A DNA stretch of 64,000 nt from Vondammii sp040505895 (GTDB lineage: Bacteria; Pseudomonadota; Gammaproteobacteria; Chromatiales; Chromatiaceae), in contig JBEVXU010000016.1 in NCBI GenBank assembly GCA_040505895.1, positions 62,001 to 126,000 of the forward strand, read 5' to 3'. Below, piece after piece: positions 32,657 to 40,256 of this stretch. A model generated the notes under the pieces. The model made no database searches. It saw only the letters and a program-made list of their open reading frames with translations, and was not told the origin of the DNA. Numbering within the stretch: position 1 is the first letter of the stretch; each line of letters starts with the position of its first letter. Both the position numbers and the translations under genes were made by a program.

Positions 32657-32798
32657 GTAACTATTCAGCACTATGTTGTAACTGTTCAGATTGCCCCTAA
32701 AATTCGTCAGTTCAAGGCGCAAAATGTGAGTTTACAACTGTAAACGATCATTTTGTAACGCAGAAATGGCGAATTTTAGGGGTGAGCTGAATAGTTAC
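32657..32798. repeat. Palindromic element with TAACTATTCAGC termini, copy F (142 bp)
   Basis: GTAACTATTCAGC at the left end is an exact inverted match to GCTGAATAGTTAC at the right end. Nested inside are CCCCTAAAATTCG/CGAATTTTAGGGG, CAAAATG/CATTTTG and GTTTAC/GTAAAC pairs, so nearly the whole unit can fold into one long hairpin. It lies just 15 bases beyond the 3' end of the Tim44-like gene, in the 416-base gap 32398-32813. The rest of the gap holds no recognised gene. Confidence 0.78.
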
Positions 32799-32813
32799 TG
32801 AAAAAGCAGGCTA

Positions 32814-33710
32814 TCAGACCTGCTGAATACCGGCGATATGCCAATCCCCTGTGGCACTTTCCCATGGATGAACCACGTGCCACAGCTCGATAAATTCCTC
32901 TGCATCACTCCCCTCACCCTCGCGGATCAGGCCGGAGAACCTGACGCTTGCCACCACCTTATCATCCTCACGCTCAACCCCTTCGAGATCGGCATTCAGG
33001 GTCACCACCTCGGTAAAGTGACGCTCTGTGCCCCGGCTGAGCCTTTCAGCCTGTATCTCGGCATAGAGTTCAGGAGTGGTGTACTCAGCAATATCCTTCA
33101 GATCATCTTTATCCCAAGCCGCCTGAAGACGAATAAAGTGGGTCTTCGCTCCCTTGATAAACTCTTCCCGGACAAACCAGTCTGGAGCGTCGTAAGGTGC
33201 CATATCACCCACCCCTGCCTCAGGTGCAGCACCTTCCTCTTCACTGAAACGGGCATCTCCCGCGTGGTCAAAGCTGTTGTTGCGAAAGGCGGTGTTATCC
33301 GACATTACCGGGCCGGCTGCCGCTTGCAGTTTTTTCCTGGCCAGCACCCGCATCAGCATCATACCGGCCATCACCACTCCAATAATCAGCAAGATGTCCA
33401 TCGGCTGTATCCCGTCAAAAGCATCGCCGAAGAAGAGCGATGCAAGCAGGCCACCTGCGGCAAGGCCCGCTAGAGGGCCGAGCCAACGGCTGGCACCACT
33501 GGTCCGCGGCGCCCCAGTCGAAGCAGTGCTCTGCTTACTGGTAGAGGTGGTGGTTGTAGAGCGGCTGGGCGCCGCCTTCCGCGACCAACTGGACTGTTTT
33601 CCAAAGCTTTTTCCAAAACCGAAGCGCTTCGCCTCTGCATCCTGGAGCGGCATCATTGCAAAGAAAATGGTTGAGCACACAAGTGTCAGGAGGGTGAGAA
33701 ATTTATGCAT
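32814..33710 (-). CDS. Tim44-like domain membrane protein
   Basis: The 298-aa protein has a signal peptide or N-terminal helix (FLTLLTLVCSTIFFAMMPLQDAEAK). A Ser/Thr-rich low-complexity linker (SRSTTTTSTSKQSTASTG) follows, then a hydrophobic stretch at ~80-120 forming one or two transmembrane segments. The C-terminal domain (~165-298) has the Tim44-like pattern FIKGAKTHFIRLQAAWDKDD, LKDIAEYTTPELYAEI, then ESATGDWHIAGIQQV. Bacterial Tim44-like proteins of this layout are common in gammaproteobacteria; their function is not established. No operon partner is close. Confidence 0.87.
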   Translation of the reverse strand: MHKFLTLLTLVCSTIFFAMMPLQDAEAKRFGFGKSFGKQSSWSRKAAPSRSTTTTSTSKQSTASTGAPRTSGASRWLGPLAGLAAGGLLASLFFGDAFDGIQPMDILLIIGVVMAGMMLMRVLARKKLQAAAGPVMSDNTAFRNNSFDHAGDARFSEEEGAAPEAGVGDMAPYDAPDWFVREEFIKGAKTHFIRLQAAWDKDDLKDIAEYTTPELYAEIQAERLSRGTERHFTEVVTLNADLEGVEREDDKVVASVRFSGLIREGEGSDAEEFIELWHVVHPWESATGDWHIAGIQQV

Positions 33711-33836
33711 CCGGGCGCAGCCTCTATAGACATTAAGATCAGGATAAATCGGAGAAAGTGCATACTATCATCGATTGCAATAACAGACATTGCCGTTGCA
33801 TCACTCGTGATAAATGACTGGGACTAAAAACATAAA

Positions 33837-33873
33837 GGGGGGAGAGTCCAACTATACATTGGACTCTCCCCCC
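33837..33873 (-). terminator. Perfect 15-bp stem-loop, probable terminator of tpx
   Basis: GGGGGGAGAGTCCAA and TTGGACTCTCCCCCC pair without mismatch around a 7-base loop. Read on the minus strand the stem is followed by TTTATGTTTTT, as in an intrinsic terminator. It lies about 140 bases beyond the tpx stop codon in the direction of tpx transcription. The rest of the gap 33711-34014 shows nothing else. Confidence 0.72.
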
Positions 33874-34014
33874 TTGTCGTTTAGTGCCCCACCCGACTGT
33901 AGCTACTCACAACGTCTCTACAATGAGCTCACTGCTTGCCACCTCATATCCCATCCATCCCGGCCTGTGAGAGAGTAGGCATACTCAGGTGGTGATCAGG
34001 GCCTTCCTTCAGAC

Positions 34015-34515
34015 TTAATCCAAGGCTTTCAGCGCGGCATCATAGTCAGGCTCATCCACTATTTCGCCCACCAGTTGGGTGTAGGTAACCTTATCATTCT
34101 CATCGATAACAACCACTGCACGAGCGGCAAGCCCGGCCAGCGGACCGTCGGTAATGAGTACACCGTAAGCCTCTGCGAAATCCTTTCCACGCATCAGAGA
34201 GAGAGTCTCTACATTCTCCAGCCCCTCGGTCTCGCAGAAGCGGCCCTGAGCAAATGAGAGGTCGGCGGAGACAACCAGAGCCACGGCATCATCACGCCCA
34301 GCAAAAGACTCGTTGAACTTTTTGGTGGATATGGCGCAGGTCGGGGTATCGAGGCTGGGTACGATATTCAGCAGCCGTTTTTTACCTGCATAGGTTGACA
34401 GTGAAACATCTGCAAGTCCTTTATTCGGCAGGGTAAAGTCTGGTGCTGTACTGCCAACAGCAGGTAGTTCACCATTGGTATTTATCGGATTGCCTTTCAG
34501 TGTAACGGTTGCCAT
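34015..34515 (-). CDS. tpx: Thiol peroxidase Tpx
   Basis: The 166-aa protein is an atypical 2-Cys peroxiredoxin that reduces hydroperoxides with electrons from thioredoxin. The peroxidatic Cys is C60 in NIVPSLDTPTCAIS, the resolving Cys is C94 in GRFCETEG, and the N-terminus VTLKGNPINTNGELP is family-typical. Length agrees with E. coli Tpx (168 aa). The start has AAGGGG upstream. A LysR-type regulator is divergently transcribed 195 bases away, suggesting control of tpx by that regulator. Confidence 0.95.
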   Translation of the reverse strand: MATVTLKGNPINTNGELPAVGSTAPDFTLPNKGLADVSLSTYAGKKRLLNIVPSLDTPTCAISTKKFNESFAGRDDAVALVVSADLSFAQGRFCETEGLENVETLSLMRGKDFAEAYGVLITDGPLAGLAARAVVVIDENDKVTYTQLVGEIVDEPDYDAALKALD

Positions 34516-34710
34516 TATTTTTAACCCCTTAGGTATTTGGAAAACTTTGAATTGCTCGAAAAATATTTAGATAATGTCTAATATACGAAAATTCAAGGGG
34601 CATTCATACTGGAGATTATATTACCTGGATATTTAACAACCCTATTATTTCAATCTTCATTATTAAGTAATACAATGCTGTTCGATATATTCAACACCAA
34701 AAGGATAGCA

Positions 34711-35673
34711 ATGGCCTCGCCTGCCCCCGTCTACTACAAACAGAACCGCCTAAAGCAGCTTCGGGCCTTCTGCCATGCCGCCCGTACCGGCAGCATCAGC
34801 GAAGCGGCGGAAAAGGTATTTCTGAGCCAACCCACGGTCTCGCTACAGATTCAAGCACTGGAGAGAGAGCTGGAGACGGTGCTGTTTGAAAGGCGTGGCC
34901 CGAAGATCCGCCTCACGCCGGAGGGGAAGGTGCTGTTCAAGCTCTCCCAGCCGCTGGTTGAGGGGATGGATAAGTTGCACGAGACCTTTGCCGCACAACA
35001 GGAGTTGTTGGAATCCGGGGAACTGAATATTGCGGCGGGCGAGTCGACTATTCTTTACATCCTGCCCGAACCGCTAAAGGCTTTCATGTCGATGCACCCG
35101 AAGATCCGGGTAAAACTACAAAATGTCACCGGCGGGCGTGACGGCCTATCGCGTATACGGGCGGATGAGGCTGATCTGGCCGTCGGATCGATGCTCGATG
35201 TGCCGGATGATATTATCTATAAACCTCTAGTCACCTACGCACCCGCTCTGATCGTCCCGGAAAACCATCCGCTTGCGGATAAGAAACAGATCACTCTGGA
35301 AGATATCACCCCTTATGGACTGATTCTTCCCCCACCCAGCCTGACCACCTGGGGCATGGTGGATCTGGTGTTCCGTCAGCATAAGCTGAAACTGAAAGTG
35401 AGCCTGGAAGCCGGCGGCTGGGAAGTGATTAAAAAGTACGTGGAGCAGGGGCTGGGTATCTCCATCGTTACCGATGTTTGCCTCACCGGCGAGGAGAATA
35501 TTGTCAAATTCCCCCTCGATCAGTACTTCCAGAAACGAACCTATGGCGTAGTTTTACGCCGCGGAAAGTACCTCTCACCCCAGGCAAAACGCTTCCTCGA
35601 GGTGATGGATTCGTATTACCAAGAGGGCAATGAGGTAAAAACCAGCTCGGGAAAACAGCAACCTGTCGGCTAG
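34711..35673 (+). CDS. LysR-type transcriptional regulator, divergent from tpx
   Basis: The ATG at 34711 is chosen because AAAAGGA lies 6 bases upstream; the frame extends 12 codons further up without a ribosome site. The 320-aa protein has an N-terminal winged HTH (RLKQLRAFCHAARTGSISEAAEKVF, LSQPTVSLQIQALERELETVLFERR) and an effector domain from about residue 90 (GELNIAAGESTILYILPEPL). A conserved Cys near LTGEEN is not in an OxyR-like CxxxxxxxxC pattern, so thiol-based sensing is not evident. The effector is unknown. Location opposite tpx suggests a link to peroxide or redox control (inference). Confidence 0.88.
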   Translation: MASPAPVYYKQNRLKQLRAFCHAARTGSISEAAEKVFLSQPTVSLQIQALERELETVLFERRGPKIRLTPEGKVLFKLSQPLVEGMDKLHETFAAQQELLESGELNIAAGESTILYILPEPLKAFMSMHPKIRVKLQNVTGGRDGLSRIRADEADLAVGSMLDVPDDIIYKPLVTYAPALIVPENHPLADKKQITLEDITPYGLILPPPSLTTWGMVDLVFRQHKLKLKVSLEAGGWEVIKKYVEQGLGISIVTDVCLTGEENIVKFPLDQYFQKRTYGVVLRRGKYLSPQAKRFLEVMDSYYQEGNEVKTSSGKQQPVG

Positions 35674-35722
35674 GGCCTGTTAACACTACGCGAATGTCCA
35701 GCGTTGGCTCCAAACAGAGGCG

Positions 35723-36391
35723 CTACTTCTTGCGCCGCTCGGTCTTCATTGAATCGACCAAGTGATCACGGTGAGAACAGATCACTCTCAGGGCATCCTC
35801 GGGTGAATTGACTACCTGGAAAAGATCCATATCTCCGGGAGAGATACAGTTATGCTCCATCATGGTCTCACTCATCCAGCTCAATAGACCACTCCAGTAT
35901 TTTTCACCATAAAGCACTACGGGGAACTGTCTGATCTTGTCGGTCTGAATCAGAGTCAGGGCCTCAAACAGTTCATCCATGGTACCGTAGCCCCCAGGGA
36001 AGATAATATAGGCCATGGCATATTTTACAAACATCAGCTTACGTACAAAAAAGTAGCGAAACTCCATTCCGGCGTCGAGATAGGGGTTGGGGTCCTGTTC
36101 ATGGGGTAGCTCAATATTCAATCCCATGGAAGTCCCGGCACCCCCCTGACAGCCACGGTTTGCCGCTTCCATGATGCCCGGTCCACCGCCGGTTATCACC
36201 GCCATTCCTTCATCCGACAACATACGGCCGATGGTCACTGCATCTTGGTAGTAGGGCGTATCTTCGGTAAAACGAGCACCACCGAAGATAGTTACCGCCG
36301 GTCCCAGGTCGTTGAGAGTTTCAATACCGTCAATCAACTCTGACTGAATACGAAAAATGCGCCAAGTTTCAGATGTCTTAAGGTCTTCCAT
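35723..36391 (-). CDS. LOG family protein (TIGR00730), nucleoside monophosphate phosphoribohydrolase-like
   Basis: The 222-aa protein has the Rossmann-like LOG fold signatures VTIFGGARFTEDTPYY, VITGGGPGIMEAANRG and IIFPGGYGTMDELFE. The catalytic motif PGGxGTxxE and the Arg in FRYFFVRKLMF are intact. LOG enzymes cleave the N-glycosidic bond of nucleoside 5'-monophosphates (cytokinin ribosides in plants; general purine or pyrimidine nucleotides in bacteria). The older label 'lysine decarboxylase' for this family is wrong. The gene is followed upstream by a pair of REP-like repeats. Confidence 0.88.
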   Translation of the reverse strand: MEDLKTSETWRIFRIQSELIDGIETLNDLGPAVTIFGGARFTEDTPYYQDAVTIGRMLSDEGMAVITGGGPGIMEAANRGCQGGAGTSMGLNIELPHEQDPNPYLDAGMEFRYFFVRKLMFVKYAMAYIIFPGGYGTMDELFEALTLIQTDKIRQFPVVLYGEKYWSGLLSWMSETMMEHNCISPGDMDLFQVVNSPEDALRVICSHRDHLVDSMKTERRKK

Positions 36392-36429
36392 TATTTATTC
36401 TTCTCATCTCAACTTTCGGAGTTCGTTAG

Positions 36430-36533
36430 CCCCCTCTCCCCACTGGGGAGAGGGTTGGGGTGAGGGGGATCAACAGGTAACTTATTGATTTAATACACCC
36501 TCATCCTAACCTTCTCCCTCGTAGGGAGAAGGT
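36430..36533. repeat. Inverted pair of CCCTCTCCCC-type palindromic repeats
   Basis: CCCCCTCTCCCCACTGGGGA followed by GAGGGTTGGGGTGAGGGGG lies at 36430-36469. A second, inverted and diverged copy (CCCTCATCCTAACCTTCTCC then CTCGTAGGGAGAAGG) is at about 36497-36533. The first copy is almost identical to the 40-base segment found in frame inside hsdR at 50177-50216. It lies upstream of the LOG gene. Confidence 0.75.
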
Positions 36534-36660
36534 ACGGTCTATACTGCGCTTTTACATCACCTGAACTCCGAGACTTGAGTTCTCATGACTCAAACAGGCC
36601 CAAAGATTAATACGAGTTGAACGGTTTTAACAAGCCTGTAGCAGAATAATGCTCTATAAA

Positions 36661-37884
36661 CTATTCACCCAGATCAAAAACAAAATCGAGCTGCTCCTCT
36701 CCCCACAGCAACTTCTTGCGCTGCACCTTCACTCGAACAGGAGTACCGGGAGTCTTTCCCATCAGTTCGATTCTGACGTCCGAAGTTACTGTCACCGGCT
36801 TGCCGTTAAGTTCGATAAGCGTATCCCCCTTCTTTAACCCAGCCGCAGCGGCTGCACCCTCGGGGGAGAGTTCAGAGACCAGCACACCCTTCTCCGCATT
36901 ATCCATATAGATCCCCAGCAGCCCGTTTTTCGGTAGAGCCTGCATCTTGGGAAAGAGCACAAAATCGGCGACACCGGGCTCAACCGTAATGCTGGCTCCA
37001 GGAAGTACAACAACACCGGCCTCACCCAGCCTGCGCTCAACACGTTGTGGAATGCCCGAGCCATACATCAGGTGACCGGAGCCTGCCAGCACCACCATTT
37101 TTCTTTCCGGGTGCGCTTGAAGATAGAGAAACACCGTCTCCGCCATAGTCTCATCCCACAACAACTGAACATCCAGGAAATGCTCAAAATCATGTTTGCT
37201 GCTTACCGGGTGCTGCTGAAAAACATTACGTAACCGTTCAATATAGACGGCATCAGAACGGTCGACCTCAGACGGCACATCGGACTGCTCCTCAGGGGTT
37301 AACCCGTCAAAGCCGACTTCAGAGACACGATTCTTTATCTCGGCGGAGGCGTTAAGTGCCACCAAAGGTATGGCATTCTCTCTGGCGTATTGAATAATCG
37401 GTCGGTAGAGACGGTAATCATAGCGCCAGCGTTCAAACCACTCGCTCTTTCTGAGAAATTCCTGTTCATCCAGATCACCGGCAATATAGGCATCCAGCGT
37501 CTGTTGAAACGGCCGCTGAAACATCTCCATGCCGATAGCGATATCTGTGTGACCGCGATGAATCTGCTCTATCACCTCCAACTGTTTGAGATGGTGAGCA
37601 TAGTTGTCGTGGGTCTCACCGACATAGGTCACCCGCTTCTCCAGCAGTGCGTTGCTTATATCATCCAGCGAAGTCTGTCGGCTCATATCCAGCACCTCCA
37701 TCGGCCCCGCTATGTCGGCAGGTTTGTTGGCGGATACATCGGCTTCGCCAGTGCCATGGTTCACCGGTAGTGGTTTGTGCTCCTGCCCATGAACACCAAC
37801 AGTGGCACAAGCACTCAATAGTGTTACCAGAGATGTCAGCAGAAGCGCTGAGAAGAGTCTATTCTTTTTCATCGTACTACCCAT
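36661..37884 (-). CDS. ChaN-like haem-binding lipoprotein with C-terminal PDZ domain
   Basis: The ATG at 37884 has GGAG nine bases upstream; ATG at 37872 (MKKNRLF) is an alternative, and both give a lipoprotein signal ending LLSAC. The 407-aa protein has a ChaN-type domain (Pfam Cofac_haem_bdg), with VTYVGETHDNYAHHLKQLEV, AIGMEMFQRPFQQTL, FERWRYDYRLYRPII and VVLAGSGHLMYGSGIPQRV. The conserved His and Glu are kept. A PDZ domain follows at ~320-400 (LGIYMDNAEKGVLVSELSPEG, AGLKKGDTLIELNGKPV). The ChaN family is linked to iron uptake by binding stacked haem. Divergent from an M1-like peptidase gene. Confidence 0.88.
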   Translation of the reverse strand: MGSTMKKNRLFSALLLTSLVTLLSACATVGVHGQEHKPLPVNHGTGEADVSANKPADIAGPMEVLDMSRQTSLDDISNALLEKRVTYVGETHDNYAHHLKQLEVIEQIHRGHTDIAIGMEMFQRPFQQTLDAYIAGDLDEQEFLRKSEWFERWRYDYRLYRPIIQYARENAIPLVALNASAEIKNRVSEVGFDGLTPEEQSDVPSEVDRSDAVYIERLRNVFQQHPVSSKHDFEHFLDVQLLWDETMAETVFLYLQAHPERKMVVLAGSGHLMYGSGIPQRVERRLGEAGVVVLPGASITVEPGVADFVLFPKMQALPKNGLLGIYMDNAEKGVLVSELSPEGAAAAAGLKKGDTLIELNGKPVTVTSDVRIELMGKTPGTPVRVKVQRKKLLWGEEQLDFVFDLGE

Positions 37885-38005
37885 TACAACCAACTCCAGG
37901 ATATGACCGCAAACGGCTGGAAAGATTCCTGATAAAGTATGTTCCGGCTACATCGAAACTTGAGTTATTAAGCCTACACCAAATACCCAGCACCCCGGAA
38001 AAAAG

Positions 38006-40153
38006 ATGCTTAGACTTTACACACTGCTTTTCGCCCTGACCTTATCGATAGCAGGGTTATCTACAGCAGTGGCAGATATACCGGATACCATCCACCACCA
38101 ACTGCAGGTAAAACTCTCGCCCAATAAGGGAGAGCTGACGGTGAGTGACAAATTGACCCTACCCGGTGCAGTAACTCATTTCGAGTTTTATCTCCATCAA
38201 GGGCTCAATCCCGGCATAAAGGAGAGAGGGATCACGCTTACCACTACGGTAAGACAGAAGAGTGGTGAAATAGTGATACAGGGCTATCGCCTCACTTCGG
38301 CCACTCCATTCCGTGAGGTAACACTCGGCTACAGCGGCATCATCCAGCATCAACTCGGTTCAATCGATGACGATTACAGCAGTAGTAGAAAGTCGAGCCC
38401 CGGGCTCATCTCCGAAAAGGGGGTATTTCTCAGTAGTGGCGGCTTCTGGTATCCGGTGACTGCCGAAGGCCTTGTGAGCTTCGATATGTCTGTCGATCTA
38501 CCCACCGGCTGGTCGGCGGTCAGTCAGGGCGGCGCCCGGGACGATGGTAACAGCTGGTCCATCGACTCACCCCAGGATGATATCTATCTCATCGCCGCTC
38601 CCTACCATCGCTACAACCGTCAGAGTGATATTGCCGAAGCTCAGGTCTATCTACGCCGGAAAGATCCCGCACTGGCCAAGCGTTACCTTGATGCCACCGA
38701 GCACTACCTCTCGCTCTATCACACGCTATTGGGGCCCTACCCCTACAGTAAATTTGCTCTGGTGGAGAACTTCTGGGAAAGCGGCTACGGCATGCCCTCC
38801 TTCACCCTCCTCGGTCCCCAAGTAATCCGCCTACCGTTTATCCTCCACAGCTCCTACCCTCACGAGATCCTGCACAACTGGTGGGGTAACGGTGTCTACG
38901 TCGATTACGACTCCGGCAACTGGAGCGAAGGGCTCACCTCCTATCTTGCGGACCACCTGATCAAAGAGCAGCGTGGCAAGGGTTCCGATTACCGTAGAAG
39001 TACACTGCAACGCTACACAGATTATGTGGATCAGCAGAAAGAGTTTCCGCTGGTGGAGTTTAAAGGCCGCCACGGTCAGGTAAGCCAGGCGATAGGTTAC
39101 GGTAAGACCCTGATGCTGTTCCACATGCTGCGTATGCAGCTGGGGGATGAGCGTTTTATCGATGGCCTGCGTCGTTTCTACCGTCAGCATCGATTCCGCA
39201 GTGCCGGTTATGGCGATCTACGAAAATCATTTGAGCAGGCAACAGATGAGTCACTATCACAGTTCTTTCAACAATGGACAGAACGTAGCGGGGCACCGGC
39301 CCTGGTTCTGAGTGATACAAAAGTCTCCCCGGCCGACGGGGGTTACCGCCTTACCGCCATGCTGAAACAGACTCAATCCGCCCCACCCTTCGTACTCCGG
39401 GTGCCGCTATTTATCCAGATGGAAGGAGACACCCAACTACTAAAACGACAGATAGTGATGAGTGGGCACGAACGGCAAATTGATATTGCACTGAAAAAAC
39501 GTCCAGTTCGTCTCTCCGTCGATCCAGGATTTGACCTCTTTCGTAAACTCGATCCCAGTGAAATCCCCAGCAGTCTGGGGCAGCTATTCGGTAGCGACAG
39601 GCTTACTGTCGTCCTGCCGAATAACGCCGGCACAGAGATCAGAGCCGACTATCAACAGTTGGCAAAGTCCTGGGGCGGGAGGAGCAAGGGCATCGACATT
39701 GTCTGGGACAGTGAACTGAAGCAGCTACCCAAGAACCGTACTCTCTGGGTATTCGGCAGAGAGAACCGCTTTGCTGATCTCTTCAACGGACTATTGAAGG
39801 ATGATGAATTCAAACCCGCACAACAGAGTTACGCACTCACCCGCCGACACCCAGGCAACCCGCAACTGAGCATGGGGCTGCTACATAGCGCCGGTCCAAA
39901 GGCACTGCCGGGTCTCGCCCGCAAATTGCCTCACTACAGCAAATACAGCTATGTAGTATTTGAAGGGGAGCGCCCCACCAACCGACTTAAGGGGCAGTGG
40001 CAGCTGTCGGAGTCTGCATTGACGGTGAACATCGGCACGGAAAAAGCGCCGGCGATGATTGTGCCGACACACACACCACTCAGTGATATCGCCCAAAAAG
40101 ACCCTGTGAAAAACCCATCCGCGGACAATATGTTACCCGGTTCCGGGCAATAG
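38006..40153 (+). CDS. Exported M1-family metallopeptidase-like protein
   Basis: The 715-aa protein has a signal peptide (LLFALTLSIAGLSTAVAD). Its N-terminal beta domain resembles M1 aminopeptidases (VSFDMSVDLPTGWSAVSQG). The gluzincin core PHEILHNWWGNGVYVDYDSG has HEILH at 286-290 and the third zinc ligand Glu in NWSEGLTSYLADH near 309. The usual GAMEN exopeptidase motif is seen as GYGMPSFTLL, so substrate recognition may differ from classical aminopeptidase N. The C-terminal ~250 residues are unlike ERAP domains. Its stop codon lies inside the left end of a MITE-like repeat (40146-40256), and it faces the MscS-like gene. Confidence 0.85.
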   Translation: MLRLYTLLFALTLSIAGLSTAVADIPDTIHHQLQVKLSPNKGELTVSDKLTLPGAVTHFEFYLHQGLNPGIKERGITLTTTVRQKSGEIVIQGYRLTSATPFREVTLGYSGIIQHQLGSIDDDYSSSRKSSPGLISEKGVFLSSGGFWYPVTAEGLVSFDMSVDLPTGWSAVSQGGARDDGNSWSIDSPQDDIYLIAAPYHRYNRQSDIAEAQVYLRRKDPALAKRYLDATEHYLSLYHTLLGPYPYSKFALVENFWESGYGMPSFTLLGPQVIRLPFILHSSYPHEILHNWWGNGVYVDYDSGNWSEGLTSYLADHLIKEQRGKGSDYRRSTLQRYTDYVDQQKEFPLVEFKGRHGQVSQAIGYGKTLMLFHMLRMQLGDERFIDGLRRFYRQHRFRSAGYGDLRKSFEQATDESLSQFFQQWTERSGAPALVLSDTKVSPADGGYRLTAMLKQTQSAPPFVLRVPLFIQMEGDTQLLKRQIVMSGHERQIDIALKKRPVRLSVDPGFDLFRKLDPSEIPSSLGQLFGSDRLTVVLPNNAGTEIRADYQQLAKSWGGRSKGIDIVWDSELKQLPKNRTLWVFGRENRFADLFNGLLKDDEFKPAQQSYALTRRHPGNPQLSMGLLHSAGPKALPGLARKLPHYSKYSYVVFEGERPTNRLKGQWQLSESALTVNIGTEKAPAMIVPTHTPLSDIAQKDPVKNPSADNMLPGSGQ

Positions 40154-40256
40154 TATAGAAACCGGGTGTAGGAGAAAACCTGTTCGCGATTGGCTCCGAA
40201 GCGGCCTCTTCGCGTACAGGCTCGCTCCTACAATCGACATCAGGATTATTGCTCAG
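40146..40256 (+). repeat. MITE-like palindromic element, copy B (short form, 111 bp)
   Basis: Left end GGGCAATAGTATAGAA and right end CAGGATTATTGCTCAG are degenerate versions of the terminal inverted repeats of the 134-bp family. The inner modules TGTAGGAGAAAACC and GGCTCGCTCCTACA enclose TGTTCGCGA. The stop codons of both convergent neighbours (TAG at 40151, TAA at 40246-40248 minus strand) fall inside the element. Confidence 0.65.
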
